Shown here piece by piece: positions 12,679-27,489 of a stretch of DNA of 64,000 nucleotides (positions are counted from its first letter, which is position 1; every line of letters starts with the position of its first letter). The position numbers were made by a program, and so were the translations under genes. The notes under the pieces were generated by a model. That model was not told the origin of the DNA. It did not search any database and saw only the letters and a program-made list of their open reading frames with translations. Source of the DNA: Siphonodentalium dalli (taxonomy: Eukaryota; Mollusca; Scaphopoda; Gadilida; Siphonodentaliidae). The stretch covers positions 228,038,961 through 228,102,960 of the forward strand of contig CP136066.1 in NCBI GenBank assembly GCA_032622095.1, written 5' to 3'.

Positions 12679-15600
12679 GGAATCAGGGAGCTAAATGTGT
12701 TCTAGAGTCGGGGAGCGAGTACACCGTGGAATGCTAAAGGTGAAGGTAACTGAAGAATGACCCTCACCTGATACATGCGACACGTTATTAAAGGATGACA
12801 TCGCGTTTATTTGATTTGTACATAATATCTAAATAATTTAAACTGGTGAATGAATGGGGGAATGGATTTTTGTGAGCGGGAAATTTATTTAACTAGCTGC
12901 TGTGGTCCTGGGTTTTTCCAGATCAAATTTGGCTGTGAGATAGCCCTGTCGTAGACTTGGGGATTTATTTTAAAAAGTAAACACATGACCTATGATTTTT
13001 CTTGCATTTTCGTGATCAACTGGTGTCAATCTAGCTGGGTAAACATTACTGGTATGGCTTGCAGGCTTCAATTCAGTGAATTTGGCCGAAACGTTAACAC
13101 TGTCGCCTATGGGAAACCATTTAGTTCAGTGATTCCTAAAAGGAAAATTTTAATTTTACGAAAATTCACGTCTCGCCATGATAAGTTGTTAATTCCATAT
13201 TTTCTTATTTTCAAATGATAATGACCACATTTTTGACATATTTAAAGAAGAAACCCATGGATTCGCCTGTAGATAGTAAAGAGAGTGATAAATCTGGGAA
13301 TTTTGCATGGACATCCGGTACCATTAGGGGGTCAGGGGGTCTAAAGCCCCTCTCCCACAATTTTGAGGAGTGTTAGCCCCCCCCCATTGGGAAAAGGTGA
13401 TAGTTGACCCAATTAAGCTTTTCCGGCACCCTGTAGTCTTAACGGGGACGGTAGCCCCACTTCGGGGGGGGGGTGATGGCATAACCACAAGAGTTACTGT
13501 CGTGCAAAATTGTCATGGCAGGTTTGTTAAACAGACCGTATGCCCTGTCATCTGGTAACATTTCATGTCTGATGCTGTGTCTGATGTTGTATCATTATGT
13601 TTAGATATTTAAATTGACTTATGGTTGCTTTATATTGATATTAAAGTATTTTTTATTTTAATCTTCTGTTAATTTTGGTAAATGTTTATTATAAATTGCC
13701 AAATTCTGCATGAAAAGTGTTTAAAATTGGACAATATATCGCTCTCAAAGTGTATATTAACATTTCCTCTTCAATTTAGTAATATTATGGTATATCAGGG
13801 CATACTTCAGTTATACGAGATGCATCAGCTAGTGAAATTGAAAAAAAAAATCTAAATTTTTTGGCTTTATTTTGAGGATTGACACTAATTTTCAGGATGC
13901 CTCATATTGGAAAAATAAACCACTACTGCTCAATATAATCCATTTTTGATTTCAGTAAGGTCTATATTTTGATAAAATACTATAAGAAACGCCGTGTTTC
14001 ACACATGTACATATATATAGGAATCAGGGAGCTAAATGTGTTCTAGAGTCGGGGAGCGAGTACACCGTGGAATGCTAAAGGTGAAGGTAACTGAAGAATG
14101 ACCCTCACCTGATACATGCGACACGTTATTAAAGGATGACATCGCGTTTATTTGATTTGTACATAATATCTAAATAATTTAAACTGGTGAATGAATGGGG
14201 GAATGGATTTTTGTGAGCGGGAAATTTATTTAACTAGCTGCTGTAGTCCTGGGTTTTTCCAGACCAAATTTGGCTGTGAGATAGCCCTGTCGTAGACTTG
14301 GGGATTTATTTTAAAAAGTAAACACATGACCTATGATTTTTCTTGCATTTTCGTGATCAACTGGTGTCAATCTAGCTGGGTAAACATTACTGGTATGGCT
14401 TGCAGGCTTCAATTCAGTGAATTTGGCCGAAACGTTAACACTGTCGCCTATGGGAAACCATTTAGTTCAGTGATTCCTAAAAGGAAAATTTTAATTTTAC
14501 GAAAATTCACGTCTCGCCATGATAAGTTGTTAATTCCATATTTTCTTATTTTCAAATGATAATGACCACATTTTTGACATATTTAAAGAAGAAACCCATG
14601 GATTCGCCTGTAGATAGTAAAGAGAGTGATAAATCTGGGAATTTTGCATGGACATCCGGTACCATTAGGGGGTCAGGGGGTCTAAAGCCCCTCTCCCACA
14701 ATTTTGAGGAGTGTTAGCCCCCCCCCCCATTGGGAAAAGGTGATAGTTGACCCAATTAAGCTTTTCCGGCACCCTGTAGTCTTAACGGGGACGGTAGCCC
14801 CACTTCGGGGGGGGGGGGGTGATGGCATAACCACAAGAGTTACTGTCGTGCAAAATTGTCATGGCAGGTTTGTTAAACAGACCGTATGCCCTGTCATCTG
14901 GTAACATTTCATGTCTGATGCTGTGTCTGATGTTGTATCATTATGTTTAGATATTTAAATTGACTTATGGTTGCTTTATATTGATATTAAAGTATTTTTT
15001 ATTTTAATCTTCTGTTAATTTTGGTAAATGTTTATTATAAATTGCCAAATTCTGCATGAAAAGTGTTTAAAATTGGACAATATATCGCTCTCAAAGTGTA
15101 TATTAACATTTCCTCTTCAATTTAGTAATATTATGGTATATCAGGGCATACTTCAGTTATACGAGATGCATCAGCTAGTGAAATTGAAAAAAAAAATCTA
15201 AATTTTTTGGCTTTATTTTGAGGATTGACACTAATTTTCAGGATGCCTCATATTGGAAAAATAAACCACTACTGCTCAATATAATCCATTTTTGATTTCA
15301 GTAAGGTCTATATTTTGATAAAATACTATAAGAAACGCCGTGTTTCACACATGTACATATATATAGGAATCAGGGAGCTAAATGTGTTCTAGAGTCGGGG
15401 AGCGAGTACACCGTGGAATTGCTAAAGGTGAAGGTAACTGAAGAATGACCCTCACCTGATACATGCGACACGTTATTAAAGGATGACATCGCGTTTATTT
15501 GATTTGTACATAATATCTAAATAATTTAAACTGGTGAATGAATGGGGGAATGGATTTTTGTGAGCGGGAAATTTATTTAACTAGCTGCTGTAGTCCTGGG

Positions 15601-16723
15601 TTTTTCCAGACCAAATTTGGCTGTGAGATAGCCCTGTCGTAGACTTGGGGATTTATTTTAAAAAGTAAACACATGACCTATGATTTTTCTTGCATTTTCG
15701 TGATCAACTGGTGTCAATCTAGCTGGGTAAACATTACTGGTATGGCTTGCAGGCTTCAATTCAGTGAATTTGGCCGAAACGTTAACACTGTCGCCTATGG
15801 GAAACCATTTAGTTCAGTGATTCCTAAAAGGAAAATTTTAATTTTACGAAAATTCACGTCTCGCCATGATAAGTTGTTAATTCCATATTTTCTTATTTTC
15901 AAATGATAATGACCACATTTTTGACATATTTAAAGAAGAAACCCATGGATTCGCCTGTAGATAGTAAAGAGAGTGATACATCTGGGAATTTTGCATGGAC
16001 ATCCGGTACCATTAGGGGGTCAGGGGGTCTAAAGCCGCTCTCCCACAATTTTGAGGAGTGTTAGCCCCCCCCCCCCCCCCCCCCCATTGGGAAAAGGTGA
16101 TAGTTGACCCAATTAAGCTTTTCCGGCACCCTGTAGTCTTAACGGGGACGGTAGCCCCACTTCGGGGGGGGGGGGGGGTGATGGCATAACCACAAGAGTT
16201 ACTGTCGTGCAAAATTGTCATGGCAGGTTTGTTAAACAGACCGTATGCCCTGTCATCTGGTAACATTTCATGTCTGATGCTGTGTCTGATGTTGTATCAT
16301 TATGTTTAGATATTTAAATTGACTTATGGTTGCTTTATATTGATATTAAAGTATTTTTTATTTTAATCTTCTGTTAATTTTGGTAAATGTTTATTATAAA
16401 TTGCCAAATTCTGCATGAAAAGTGTTTAAAATTGGACAATATATCGCTCTCAAAGTGTATATTAACATTTCCTCTTCAATTTAGTAATATTATGGTATAT
16501 CAGGGCATACTTCAGTTATACGAGATGCATCAGCTAGTGAAATTGAAAAAAAAATCTAAATTTTTTGGCTTTATTTTGAGGATTGACACTAATTTTCAGG
16601 ATGCCTCATATTGGAAAAATAAACCACTACTGCTCAATATAATCCATTTTTGATTTCAGTAAGGTCTATATTTTGATAAAATACTATAAGAAACGCCGTG
16701 TTTCACACATGTACATATATATA
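12679..16723 (+). repeat. Irregular trimer in the satellite (copies 7-9)
   Basis: Three unit haplotypes can be told apart. L has TGTGGTCC/CCAGATCAAA plus a 10-A tract. S has TGTAGTCC/CCAGACCAAA plus 9 A. M has the S front half and the L back half (10 A). The array mostly reads L-S. Here it reads L-M-S. M looks like the product of exchange between the front of an S unit and the back of an L unit. Confidence 0.75.
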
Positions 16724-19417
16724 GGAATCAGGGAGCTAAATGTGTTCTAGAGTCGGGGAGCGAGTACACCGTGGAATGCTAAAGGTGAAGGTAACTGAAG
16801 AATGACCCTCACCTGATACATGCGACACGTTATTAAAGGATGACATCGCGTTTATTTGATTTGTACATAATATCTAAATAATTTAAACTGGTGAATGAAT
16901 GGGGGAATGGATTTTTGTGAGCGGGAAATTTATTTAACTAGCTGCTGTGGTCCTGGGTTTTTCCAGATCAAATTTGGCTGTGAGATAGCCCTGTCGTAGA
17001 CTTGGGGATTTATTTTAAAAAGTAAACACATGACCTATGATTTTTCTTGCATTTTCGTGATCAACTGGTGTCAATCTAGCTGGGTAAACATTACTGGTAT
17101 GGCTTGCAGGCTTCAATTCAGTGAATTTGGCCGAAACGTTAACACTGTCGCCTATGGGAAACCATTTAGTTCAGTGATTCCTAAAAGGAAAATTTTAATT
17201 TTACGAAAATTCACGTCTCGCCATGATAAGTTGTTAATTCCATATTTTCTTATTTTCAAATGATAATGACCACATTTTTGACATATTTAAAGAAGAAACC
17301 CATGGATTCGCCTGTAGATAGTAAAGAGAGTGATAAATCTGGGAATTTTGCATGGACATCCGGTACCATTAGGGGGTCAGGGGGTCTAAAGCCCCTCTCC
17401 CACAATTTTGAGGAGTGTTAGCCCCCCCCCATTGGGAAAAGGTGATAGTTGACCCAATTAAGCTTTTCCGGCACCCTGTAGTCTTAACGGGGACGGTAGC
17501 CCCACTTCGGGGGGGGGGGGTGATGGCATAACCACAAGAGTTACTGTCGTGCAAAATTGTCATGGCAGGTTTGTTAAACAGACCGTATGCCCTGTCATCT
17601 GGTAACATTTCATGTCTGATGCTGTGTCTGATGTTGTATCATTATGTTTAGATATTTAAATTGACTTATGGTTGCTTTATATTGATATTAAAGTATTTTT
17701 TATTTTAATCTTCTGTTAATTTTGGTAAATGTTTATTATAAATTGCCAAATTCTGCATGAAAAGTGTTTAAAATTGGACAATATATCGCTCTCAAAGTGT
17801 ATATTAACATTTCCTCTTCAATTTAGTAATATTATGGTATATCAGGGCATACTTCAGTTATACGAGATGCATCAGCTAGTGAAATTGAAAAAAAAAATCT
17901 AAATTTTTTGGCTTTATTTTGAGGATTGACACTAATTTTCAGGATGCCTCATATTGGAAAAATAAACCACTACTGCTCAATATAATCCATTTTTGATTTC
18001 AGTAAGGTCTATATTTTGATAAAATACTATAAGAAACGCCGTGTTTCACACATGTACATATATATAGGAATCAGGGAGCTAAATGTGTTCTAGAGTCGGG
18101 GAGCGAGTACACCGTGGAATGCTAAAGGTGAAGGTAACTGAAGAATGACCCTCACCTGATACATGCGACACGTTATTAAAGGATGACATCGCGTTTATTT
18201 GATTTGTACATAATATCTAAATAATTTAAACTGGTGAATGAATGGGGGAATGGATTTTTGTGAGCGGGAAATTTATTTAACTAGCTGCTGTAGTCCTGGG
18301 TTTTTCCAGACCAAATTTGGCTGTGAGATAGCCCTGTCGTAGACTTGGGGATTTATTTTAAAAAGTAAACACATGACCTATGATTTTTCTTGCATTTTCG
18401 TGATCAACTGGTGTCAATCTAGCTGGGTAAACATTACTGGTATGGCTTGCAGGCTTCAATTCAGTGAATTTGGCCGAAACGTTAACACTGTCGCCTATGG
18501 GAAACCATTTAGTTCAGTGATTCCTAAAAGGAAAATTTTAATTTTACGAAAATTCACGTCTCGCCATGATAAGTTGTTAATTCCATATTTTCTTATTTTC
18601 AAATGATAATGACCACATTTTTGACATATTTAAAGAAGAAACCCATGGATTCGCCTGTAGATAGTAAAGAGAGTGATAAATCTGGGAATTTTGCATGGAC
18701 ATCCGGTACCATTAGGGGGTCAGGGGGTCTAAAGCCCCTCTCCCACAATTTTGAGGAGTGTTAGCCCCCCCCCCCCCCCCATTGGGAAAAGGTGATAGTT
18801 GACCCAATTAAGCTTTTCCGGCACCCTGTAGTCTTAACGGGGACGGTAGCCCCACTTCGGGGGGGGGGGGGGTGATGGCATAACCACAAGAGTTACTGTC
18901 GTGCAAAATTGTCATGGCAGGTTTGTTAAACAGACCGTATGCCCTGTCATCTGGTAACATTTCATGTCTGATGCTGTGTCTGATGTTGTATCATTATGTT
19001 TAGATATTTAAATTGACTTATGGTTGCTTTATATTGATATTAAAGTATTTTTTATTTTAATCTTCTGTTAATTTTGGTAAATGTTTATTATAAATTGCCA
19101 AATTCTGCATGAAAAGTGTTTAAAATTGGACAATATATCGCTCTCAAAGTGTATATTAACATTTCCTCTTCAATTTAGTAATATTATGGTATATCAGGGC
19201 ATACTTCAGTTATACGAGATGCATCAGCTAGTGAAATTGAAAAAAAAATCTAAATTTTTTGGCTTTATTTTGAGGATTGACACTAATTTTCAGGATGCCT
19301 CATATTGGAAAAATAAACCACTACTGCTCAATATAATCCATTTTTGATTTCAGTAAGGTCTATATTTTGATAAAATACTATAAGAAACGCCGTGTTTCAC
19401 ACATGTACATATATATA

Positions 19418-22400
19418 GGAATCAGGGAGCTAAATGTGTTCTAGAGTCGGGGAGCGAGTACACCGTGGAATGCTAAAGGTGAAGGTAACTGAAGAATGAC
19501 CCTCACCTGATACATGCGACACGTTATTAAAGGATGACATCGCGTTTATTTGATTTGTACATAATATCTAAATAATTTAAACTGGTGAATGAATGGGGGA
19601 ATGGATTTTTGTGAGCGGGAAATTTATTTAACTAGCTGCTGTGGTCCTGGGTTTTTCCAGATCAAATTTGGCTGTGAGATAGCCCTGTCGTAGACTTGGG
19701 GATTTATTTTAAAAAGTAAACACATGACCTATGATTTTTCTTGCATTTTCGTGATCAACTGGTGTCAATCTAGCTGGGTAAACATTACTGGTATGGCTTG
19801 CAGGCTTCAATTCAGTGAATTTGGCCGAAACGTTAACACTGTCGCCTATGGGAAACCATTTAGTTCAGTGATTCCTAAAAGGAAAATTTTAATTTTACGA
19901 AAATTCACGTCTCGCCATGATAAGTTGTTAATTCCATATTTTCTTATTTTCAAATGATAATGACCACATTTTTGACATATTTAAAGAAGAAACCCATGGA
20001 TTCGCCTGTAGATAGTAAAGAGAGTGATAAATCTGGGAATTTTGCATGGACATCCGGTACCATTAGGGGGTCAGGGGGTCTAAAGCCCCTCTCCCACAAT
20101 TTTGAGGAGTGTTAGCCCCCCCCCATTGGGAAAAGGTGATAGTTGACCCAATTAAGCTTTTCCGGCACCCTGTAGTCTTAACGGGGACGGTAGCCCCACT
20201 TCGGGGGGGGGGGTGATGGCATAACCACAAGAGTTACTGTCGTGCAAAATTGTCATGGCAGGTTTGTTAAACAGACCGTATGCCCTGTCATCTGGTAACA
20301 TTTCATGTCTGATGCTGTGTCTGATGTTGTATCATTATGTTTAGATATTTAAATTGACTTATGGTTGCTTTATATTGATATTAAAGTATTTTTTATTTTA
20401 ATCTTCTGTTAATTTTGGTAAATGTTTATTATAAATTGCCAAATTCTGCATGAAAAGTGTTTAAAATTGGACAATATATCGCTCTCAAAGTGTATATTAA
20501 CATTTCCTCTTCAATTTAGTAATATTATGGTATATCAGGGCATACTTCAGTTATACGAGATGCATCAGCTAGTGAAATTGAAAAAAAAAATCTAAATTTT
20601 TTGGCTTTATTTTGAGGATTGACACTAATTTTCAGGATGCCTCATATTGGAAAAATAAACCACTACTGCTCAATATAATCCATTTTTGATTTCAGTAAGG
20701 TCTATATTTTGATAAAATACTATAAGAAACGCCGTGTTTCACACATGTACATATATATAGGAATCAGGGAGCTAAATGTGTTCTAGAGTCGGGGAGCGAG
20801 TACACCGTGGAATGCTAAAGGTGAAGGTAACTGAAGAATGACCCTCACCTGATACATGCGACACGTTATTAAAGGATGACATCGCGTTTATTTGATTTGT
20901 ACATAATATCTAAATAATTTAAACTGGTGAATGAATGGGGGAATGGATTTTTGTGAGCGGGAAATTTATTTAACTAGCTGCTGTAGTCCTGGGTTTTTCC
21001 AGACCAAATTTGGCTGTGAGATAGCCCTGTCGTAGACTTGGGGATTTATTTTAAAAAGTAAACACATGACCTATGATTTTTCTTGCATTTTCGTGATCAA
21101 CTGGTGTCAATCTAGCTGGGTAAACATTACTGGTATGGCTTGCAGGCTTCAATTCAGTGAATTTGGCCGAAACGTTAACACTGTCGCCTATGGGAAACCA
21201 TTTAGTTCAGTGATTCCTAAAAGGAAAATTTTAATTTTACGAAAATTCACGTCTCGCCATGATAAGTTGTTAATTCCATATTTTCTTATTTTCAAATGAT
21301 AATGACCACATTTTTGACATATTTAAAGAAGAAACCCATGGATTCGCCTGTAGATAGTAAAGAGAGTGATAAATCTGGGAATTTTGCATGGACATCCGGT
21401 ACCATTAGGGGGTCAGGGGGTCTAAAGCCCCTCTCCCACAATTTTGAGGAGTGTTAGCCCCCCCCCCCCCCCATTGGGAAAAGGTGATAGTTGACCCAAT
21501 TAAGCTTTTCCGGCACCCTGTAGTCTTAACGGGGACGGTAGCCCCACTTCGGGGGGGGGGGGGGGTGATGGCATAACCACAAGAGTTACTGTCGTGCAAA
21601 ATTGTCATGGCAGGTTTGTTAAACAGACCGTATGCCCTGTCATCTGGTAACATTTCATGTCTGATGCTGTGTCTGATGTTGTATCATTATGTTTAGATAT
21701 TTAAATTGACTTATGGTTGCTTTATATTGATATTAAAGTATTTTTTATTTTAATCTTCTGTTAATTTTGGTAAATGTTTATTATAAATTGCCAAATTCTG
21801 CATGAAAAGTGTTTAAAATTGGACAATATATCGCTCTCAAAGTGTATATTAACATTTCCTCTTCAATTTAGTAATATTATGGTATATCAGGGCATACTTC
21901 AGTTATACGAGATGCATCAGCTAGTGAAATTGAAAAAAAAAATCTAAATTTTTTGGCTTTATTTTGAGGATTGACACTAATTTTCAGGATGCCTCATATT
22001 GGAAAAATAAACCACTACTGCTCAATATAATCCATTTTTGATTTCAGTAAGGTCTATATTTTGATAAAATACTATAAGAAACGCCGTGTTTCACACATGT
22101 ACATATATATAGGAATCAGGGAGCTAAATGTGTTCTAGAGTCGGGGAGCGAGTACACCGTGGAATTGCTAAAGGTGAAGGTAACTGAAGAATGACCCTCA
22201 CCTGATACATGCGACACGTTATTAAAGGATGACATCGCGTTTATTTGATTTGTACATAATATCTAAATAATTTAAACTGGTGAATGAATGGGGGAATGGA
22301 TTTTTGTGAGCGGGAAATTTATTTAACTAGCTGCTGTAGTCCTGGGTTTTTCCAGACCAAATTTGGCTGTGAGATAGCCCTGTCGTAGACTTGGGGATTT

Positions 22401-23459
22401 ATTTTAAAAAGTAAACACATGACCTATGATTTTTCTTGCATTTTCGTGATCAACTGGTGTCAATCTAGCTGGGTAAACATTACTGGTATGGCTTGCAGGC
22501 TTCAATTCAGTGAATTTGGCCGAAACGTTAACACTGTCGCCTATGGGAAACCATTTAGTTCAGTGATTCCTAAAAGGAAAATTTTAATTTTACGAAAATT
22601 CACGTCTCGCCATGATAAGTTGTTAATTCCATATTTTCTTATTTTCAAATGATAATGACCACATTTTTGACATATTTAAAGAAGAAACCCATGGATTCGC
22701 CTGTAGATAGTAAAGAGAGTGATAAATCTGGGAATTTTGCATGGACATCCGGTACCATTAGGGGGTCAGGGGGTCTAAAGCCCCTCTCCCACAATTTTGA
22801 GGAGTGTTAGCCCCCCCCCATTGGGAAAAGGTGATAGTTGACCCAATTAAGCTTTTCCGGCACCCTGTAGTCTTAACGGGGACGGTAGCCCCACTTCGGG
22901 GGGGGGGGGGGGGGTGATGGCATAACCACAAGAGTTACTGTCGTGCAAAATTGTCATGGCAGGTTTGTTAAACAGACCGTATGCCCTGTCATCTGGTAAC
23001 ATTTCATGTCTGATGCTGTGTCTGATGTTGTATCATTATGTTTAGATATTTAAATTGACTTATGGTTGCTTTATATTGATATTAATGTATTTTTTATTTT
23101 AATCTTCTGTTAATTTTGGTAAATGTTTATTATAAATTGCCAAATTCTGCATGAAAAGTGTTTAAAATTGGACAATATATCGCTCTCAAAGTGTATATTA
23201 ACATTTCCTCTTCAATTTAGTAATATTATGGTATATCAGGGCATACTTCAGTTATACGAGATGCATCAGCTAGTGAAATTGAAAAAAAAATCTAAATTTT
23301 TTGGCTTTATTTTGAGGATTGACACTAATTTTCAGGATGCCTCATATTGGAAAAATAAACCACTACTGCTCAATATAATCCATTTTTGATTTCAGTAAGG
23401 TCTATATTTTGATAAAATACTATAAGAAACGCCGTGTTTCACACATGTACATATATATA
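19418..23459 (+). repeat. Irregular trimer in the satellite (copies 12-14)
   Basis: Reads L-M-S like copies 7-9. Copy 14 also has the extra T (GAATTGCTAAAG) otherwise seen only in copies 2, 4 and 9, but lacks the other markers of those copies, and has a private change GATATTAATG. Confidence 0.75.
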
Positions 23460-26400
23460 GGAATCAGGGAGCTAAATGTGTTCTAGAGTCGGGGAGCGAG
23501 TACACCGTGGAATGCTAAAGGTGAAGGTAACTGAAGAATGACCCTCACCTGATACATGCGACACGTTATTAAAGGATGACATCGCGTTTATTTGATTTGT
23601 ACATAATATCTAAATAATTTAAACTGGTGAATGAATGGGGGAATGGATTTTTGTGAGCGGGAAATTTATTTAACTAGCTGCTGTGGTCCTGGGTTTTTCC
23701 AGATCAAATTTGGCTGTGAGATAGCCCTGTCGTAGACTTGGGGATTTATTTTAAAAAGTAAACACATGACCTATGATTTTTCTTGCATTTTCGTGATCAA
23801 CTGGTGTCAATCTAGCTGGGTAAACATTACTGGTATGGCTTGCAGGCTTCAATTCAGTGAATTTGGCCGAAACGTTAACACTGTCGCCTATGGGAAACCA
23901 TTTAGTTCAGTGATTCCTAAAAGGAAAATTTTAATTTTACGAAAATTCACGTCTCGCCATGATAAGTTGTTAATTCCATATTTTCTTATTTTCAAATGAT
24001 AATGACCACATTTTTGACATATTTAAAGAAGAAACCCATGGATTCGCCTGTAGATAGTAAAGAGAGTGATAAATCTGGGAATTTTGCATGGACATCCGGT
24101 ACCATTAGGGGGTCAGGGGGTCTAAAGCCCCTCTCCCACAATTTTGAGGAGTGTTAGCCCCCCCCCATTGGGAAAAGGTGATAGTTGACCCAATTAAGCT
24201 TTTCCGGCACCCTGTAGTCTTAACGGGGACGGTAGCCCCACTTCGGGGGGGGGGGGGTGATGGCATAACCACAAGAGTTACTGTCGTGCAAAATTGTCAT
24301 GGCAGGTTTGTTAAACAGACCGTATGCCCTGTCATCTGGTAACATTTCATGTCTGATGCTGTGTCTGATGTTGTATCATTATGTTTAGATATTTAAATTG
24401 ACTTATGGTTGCTTTATATTGATATTAAAGTATTTTTTATTTTAATCTTCTGTTAATTTTGGTAAATGTTTATTATAAATTGCCAAATTCTGCATGAAAA
24501 GTGTTTAAAATTGGACAATATATCGCTCTCAAAGTGTATATTAACATTTCCTCTTCAATTTAGTAATATTATGGTATATCAGGGCATACTTCAGTTATAC
24601 GAGATGCATCAGCTAGTGAAATTGAAAAAAAAAATCTAAATTTTTTGGCTTTATTTTGAGGATTGACACTAATTTTCAGGATGCCTCATATTGGAAAAAT
24701 AAACCACTACTGCTCAATATAATCCATTTTTGATTTCAGTAAGGTCTATATTTTGATAAAATACTATAAGAAACGCCGTGTTTCACACATGTACATATAT
24801 ATAGGAATCAGGGAGCTAAATGTGTTCTAGAGTCGGGGAGCGAGTACACCGTGGAATGCTAAAGGTGAAGGTAACTGAAGAATGACCCTCACCTGATACA
24901 TGCGACACGTTATTAAAGGATGACATCGCGTTTATTTGATTTGTACATAATATCTAAATAATTTAAACTGGTGAATGAATGGGGGAATGGATTTTTGTGA
25001 GCGGGAAATTTATTTAACTAGCTGCTGTGGTCCTGGGTTTTTCCAGATCAAATTTGGCTGTGAGATAGCCCTGTCGTAGACTTGGGGATTTATTTTAAAA
25101 AGTAAACACATGACCTATGATTTTTCTTGCATTTTCGTGATCAACTGGTGTCAATCTAGCTGGGTAAACATTACTGGTATGGCTTGCAGGCTTCAATTCA
25201 GTGAATTTGGCCGAAACGTTAACACTGTCGCCTATGGGAAACCATTTAGTTCAGTGATTCCTAAAAGGAAAATTTTAATTTTACGAAAATTCACGTCTCG
25301 CCATGATAAGTTGTTAATTCCATATTTTCTTATTTTCAAATGATAATGACCACATTTTTGACATATTTAAAGAAGAAACCCATGGATTCGCCTGTAGATA
25401 GTAAAGAGAGTGATAAATCTGGGAATTTTGCATGGACATCCGGTACCATTAGGGGGTCAGGGGGTCTAAAGCCCCTCTCCCACAATTTTGAGGAGTGTTA
25501 GCCCCCCCCCATTGGGAAAAGGTGATAGTTGACCCAATTAAGCTTTTCCGGCACCCTGTAGTCTTAACGGGGACGGTAGCCCCACTTCGGGGGGGGGGGG
25601 GGGTGATGGCATAACCACAAGAGTTACTGTCGTGCAAAATTGTCATGGCAGGTTTGTTAAACAGACCGTATGCCCTGTCATCTGGTAACATTTCATGTCT
25701 GATGCTGTGTCTGATGTTGTATCATTATGTTTAGATATTTAAATTGACTTATGGTTGCTTTATATTGATATTAAAGTATTTTTTATTTTAATCTTCTGTT
25801 AATTTTGGTAAATGTTTATTATAAATTGCCAAATTCTGCATGAAAAGTGTTTAAAATTGGACAATATATCGCTCTCAAAGTGTATATTAACATTTCCTCT
25901 TCAATTTAGTAATATTATGGTATATCAGGGCATACTTCAGTTATACGAGATGCATCAGCTAGTGAAATTGAAAAAAAAAATCTAAATTTTTTGGCTTTAT
26001 TTTGAGGATTGACACTAATTTTCAGGATGCCTCATATTGGAAAAATAAACCACTACTGCTCAATATAATCCATTTTTGATTTCAGTAAGGTCTATATTTT
26101 GATAAAATACTATAAGAAACGCCGTGTTTCACACATGTACATATATATAGGAATCAGGGAGCTAAATGTGTTCTAGAGTCGGGGAGCGAGTACACCGTGG
26201 AATGCTAAAGGTGAAGGTAACTGAAGAATGACCCTCACCTGATACATGCGACACGTTATTAAAGGATGACATCGCGTTTATTTGATTTGTACATAATATC
26301 TAAATAATTTAAACTGGTGAATGAATGGGGGAATGGATTTTTGTGAGCGGGAAATTTATTTAACTAGCTGCTGTAGTCCTGGGTTTTTCCAGACCAAATT

Positions 26401-27489
26401 TGGCTGTGAGATAGCCCTGTCGTAGACTTGGGGATTTATTTTAAAAAGTAAACACATGACCTATGATTTTTCTTGCATTTTCGTGATCAACTGGTGTCAA
26501 TCTAGCTGGGTAAACATTACTGGTATGGCTTGCAGGCTTCAATTCAGTGAATTTGGCCGAAACGTTAACACTGTCGCCTATGGGAAACCATTTAGTTCAG
26601 TGATTCCTAAAAGGAAAATTTTAATTTTACGAAAATTCACGTCTCGCCATGATAAGTTGTTAATTCCATATTTTCTTATTTTCAAATGATAATGACCACA
26701 TTTTTGACATATTTAAAGAAGAAACCCATGGATTCGCCTGTAGATAGTAAAGAGAGTGATAAATCTGGGAATTTTGCATGGACATCCGGTACCATTAGGG
26801 GGTCAGGGGGTCTAAAGCCCCTCTCCCACAATTTTGAGGAGTGTTAGCCCCCCTCCCATTGGGAAAAGGTGATAGTTGACCCAATTAAGCTTTTCCGGCA
26901 CCCTGTAGTCTTAACGGGGACGGTAGCCCCACTTCGGGGGGGGGTGATGGCATAACCACAAGAGTTACTGTCGTGCAAAATTGTCATGGCAGGTTTGTTA
27001 AACAGACCGTATGCCCTGTCATCTGGTAACATTTCATGTCTGATGCTGTGTCTGATGTTGTATCATTATGTTTAGATATTTAAATTGACTTATGGTTGCT
27101 TTATATTGATATTAAAGTATTTTTTATTTTAATCTTCTGTTAATTTTGGTAAATGTTTATTATAAATTGCCAAATTCTGCATGAAAAGTGTTTAAAATTG
27201 GACAATATATCGCTCTCAAAGTGTATATTAACATTTCCTCTTCAATTTAGTAATATTATGGTATATCAGGGCATACTTCAGTTATACGAGATGCATCAGC
27301 TAGTGAAATTGAAAAAAAAATCTAAATTTTTTGGCTTTATTTTGAGGATTGACACTAATTTTCAGGATGCCTCATATTGGAAAAATAAACCACTACTGCT
27401 CAATATAATCCATTTTTGATTTCAGTAAGGTCTATATTTTGATAAAATACTATAAGAAACGCCGTGTTTCACACATGTACATATATATA
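23460..27489 (+). repeat. Irregular trimer in the satellite (copies 15-17)
   Basis: Reads L-L-S, the only place where two L units are adjacent. Copy 17 has its C tract interrupted by a T and the shortest G tract (9). Confidence 0.75.
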
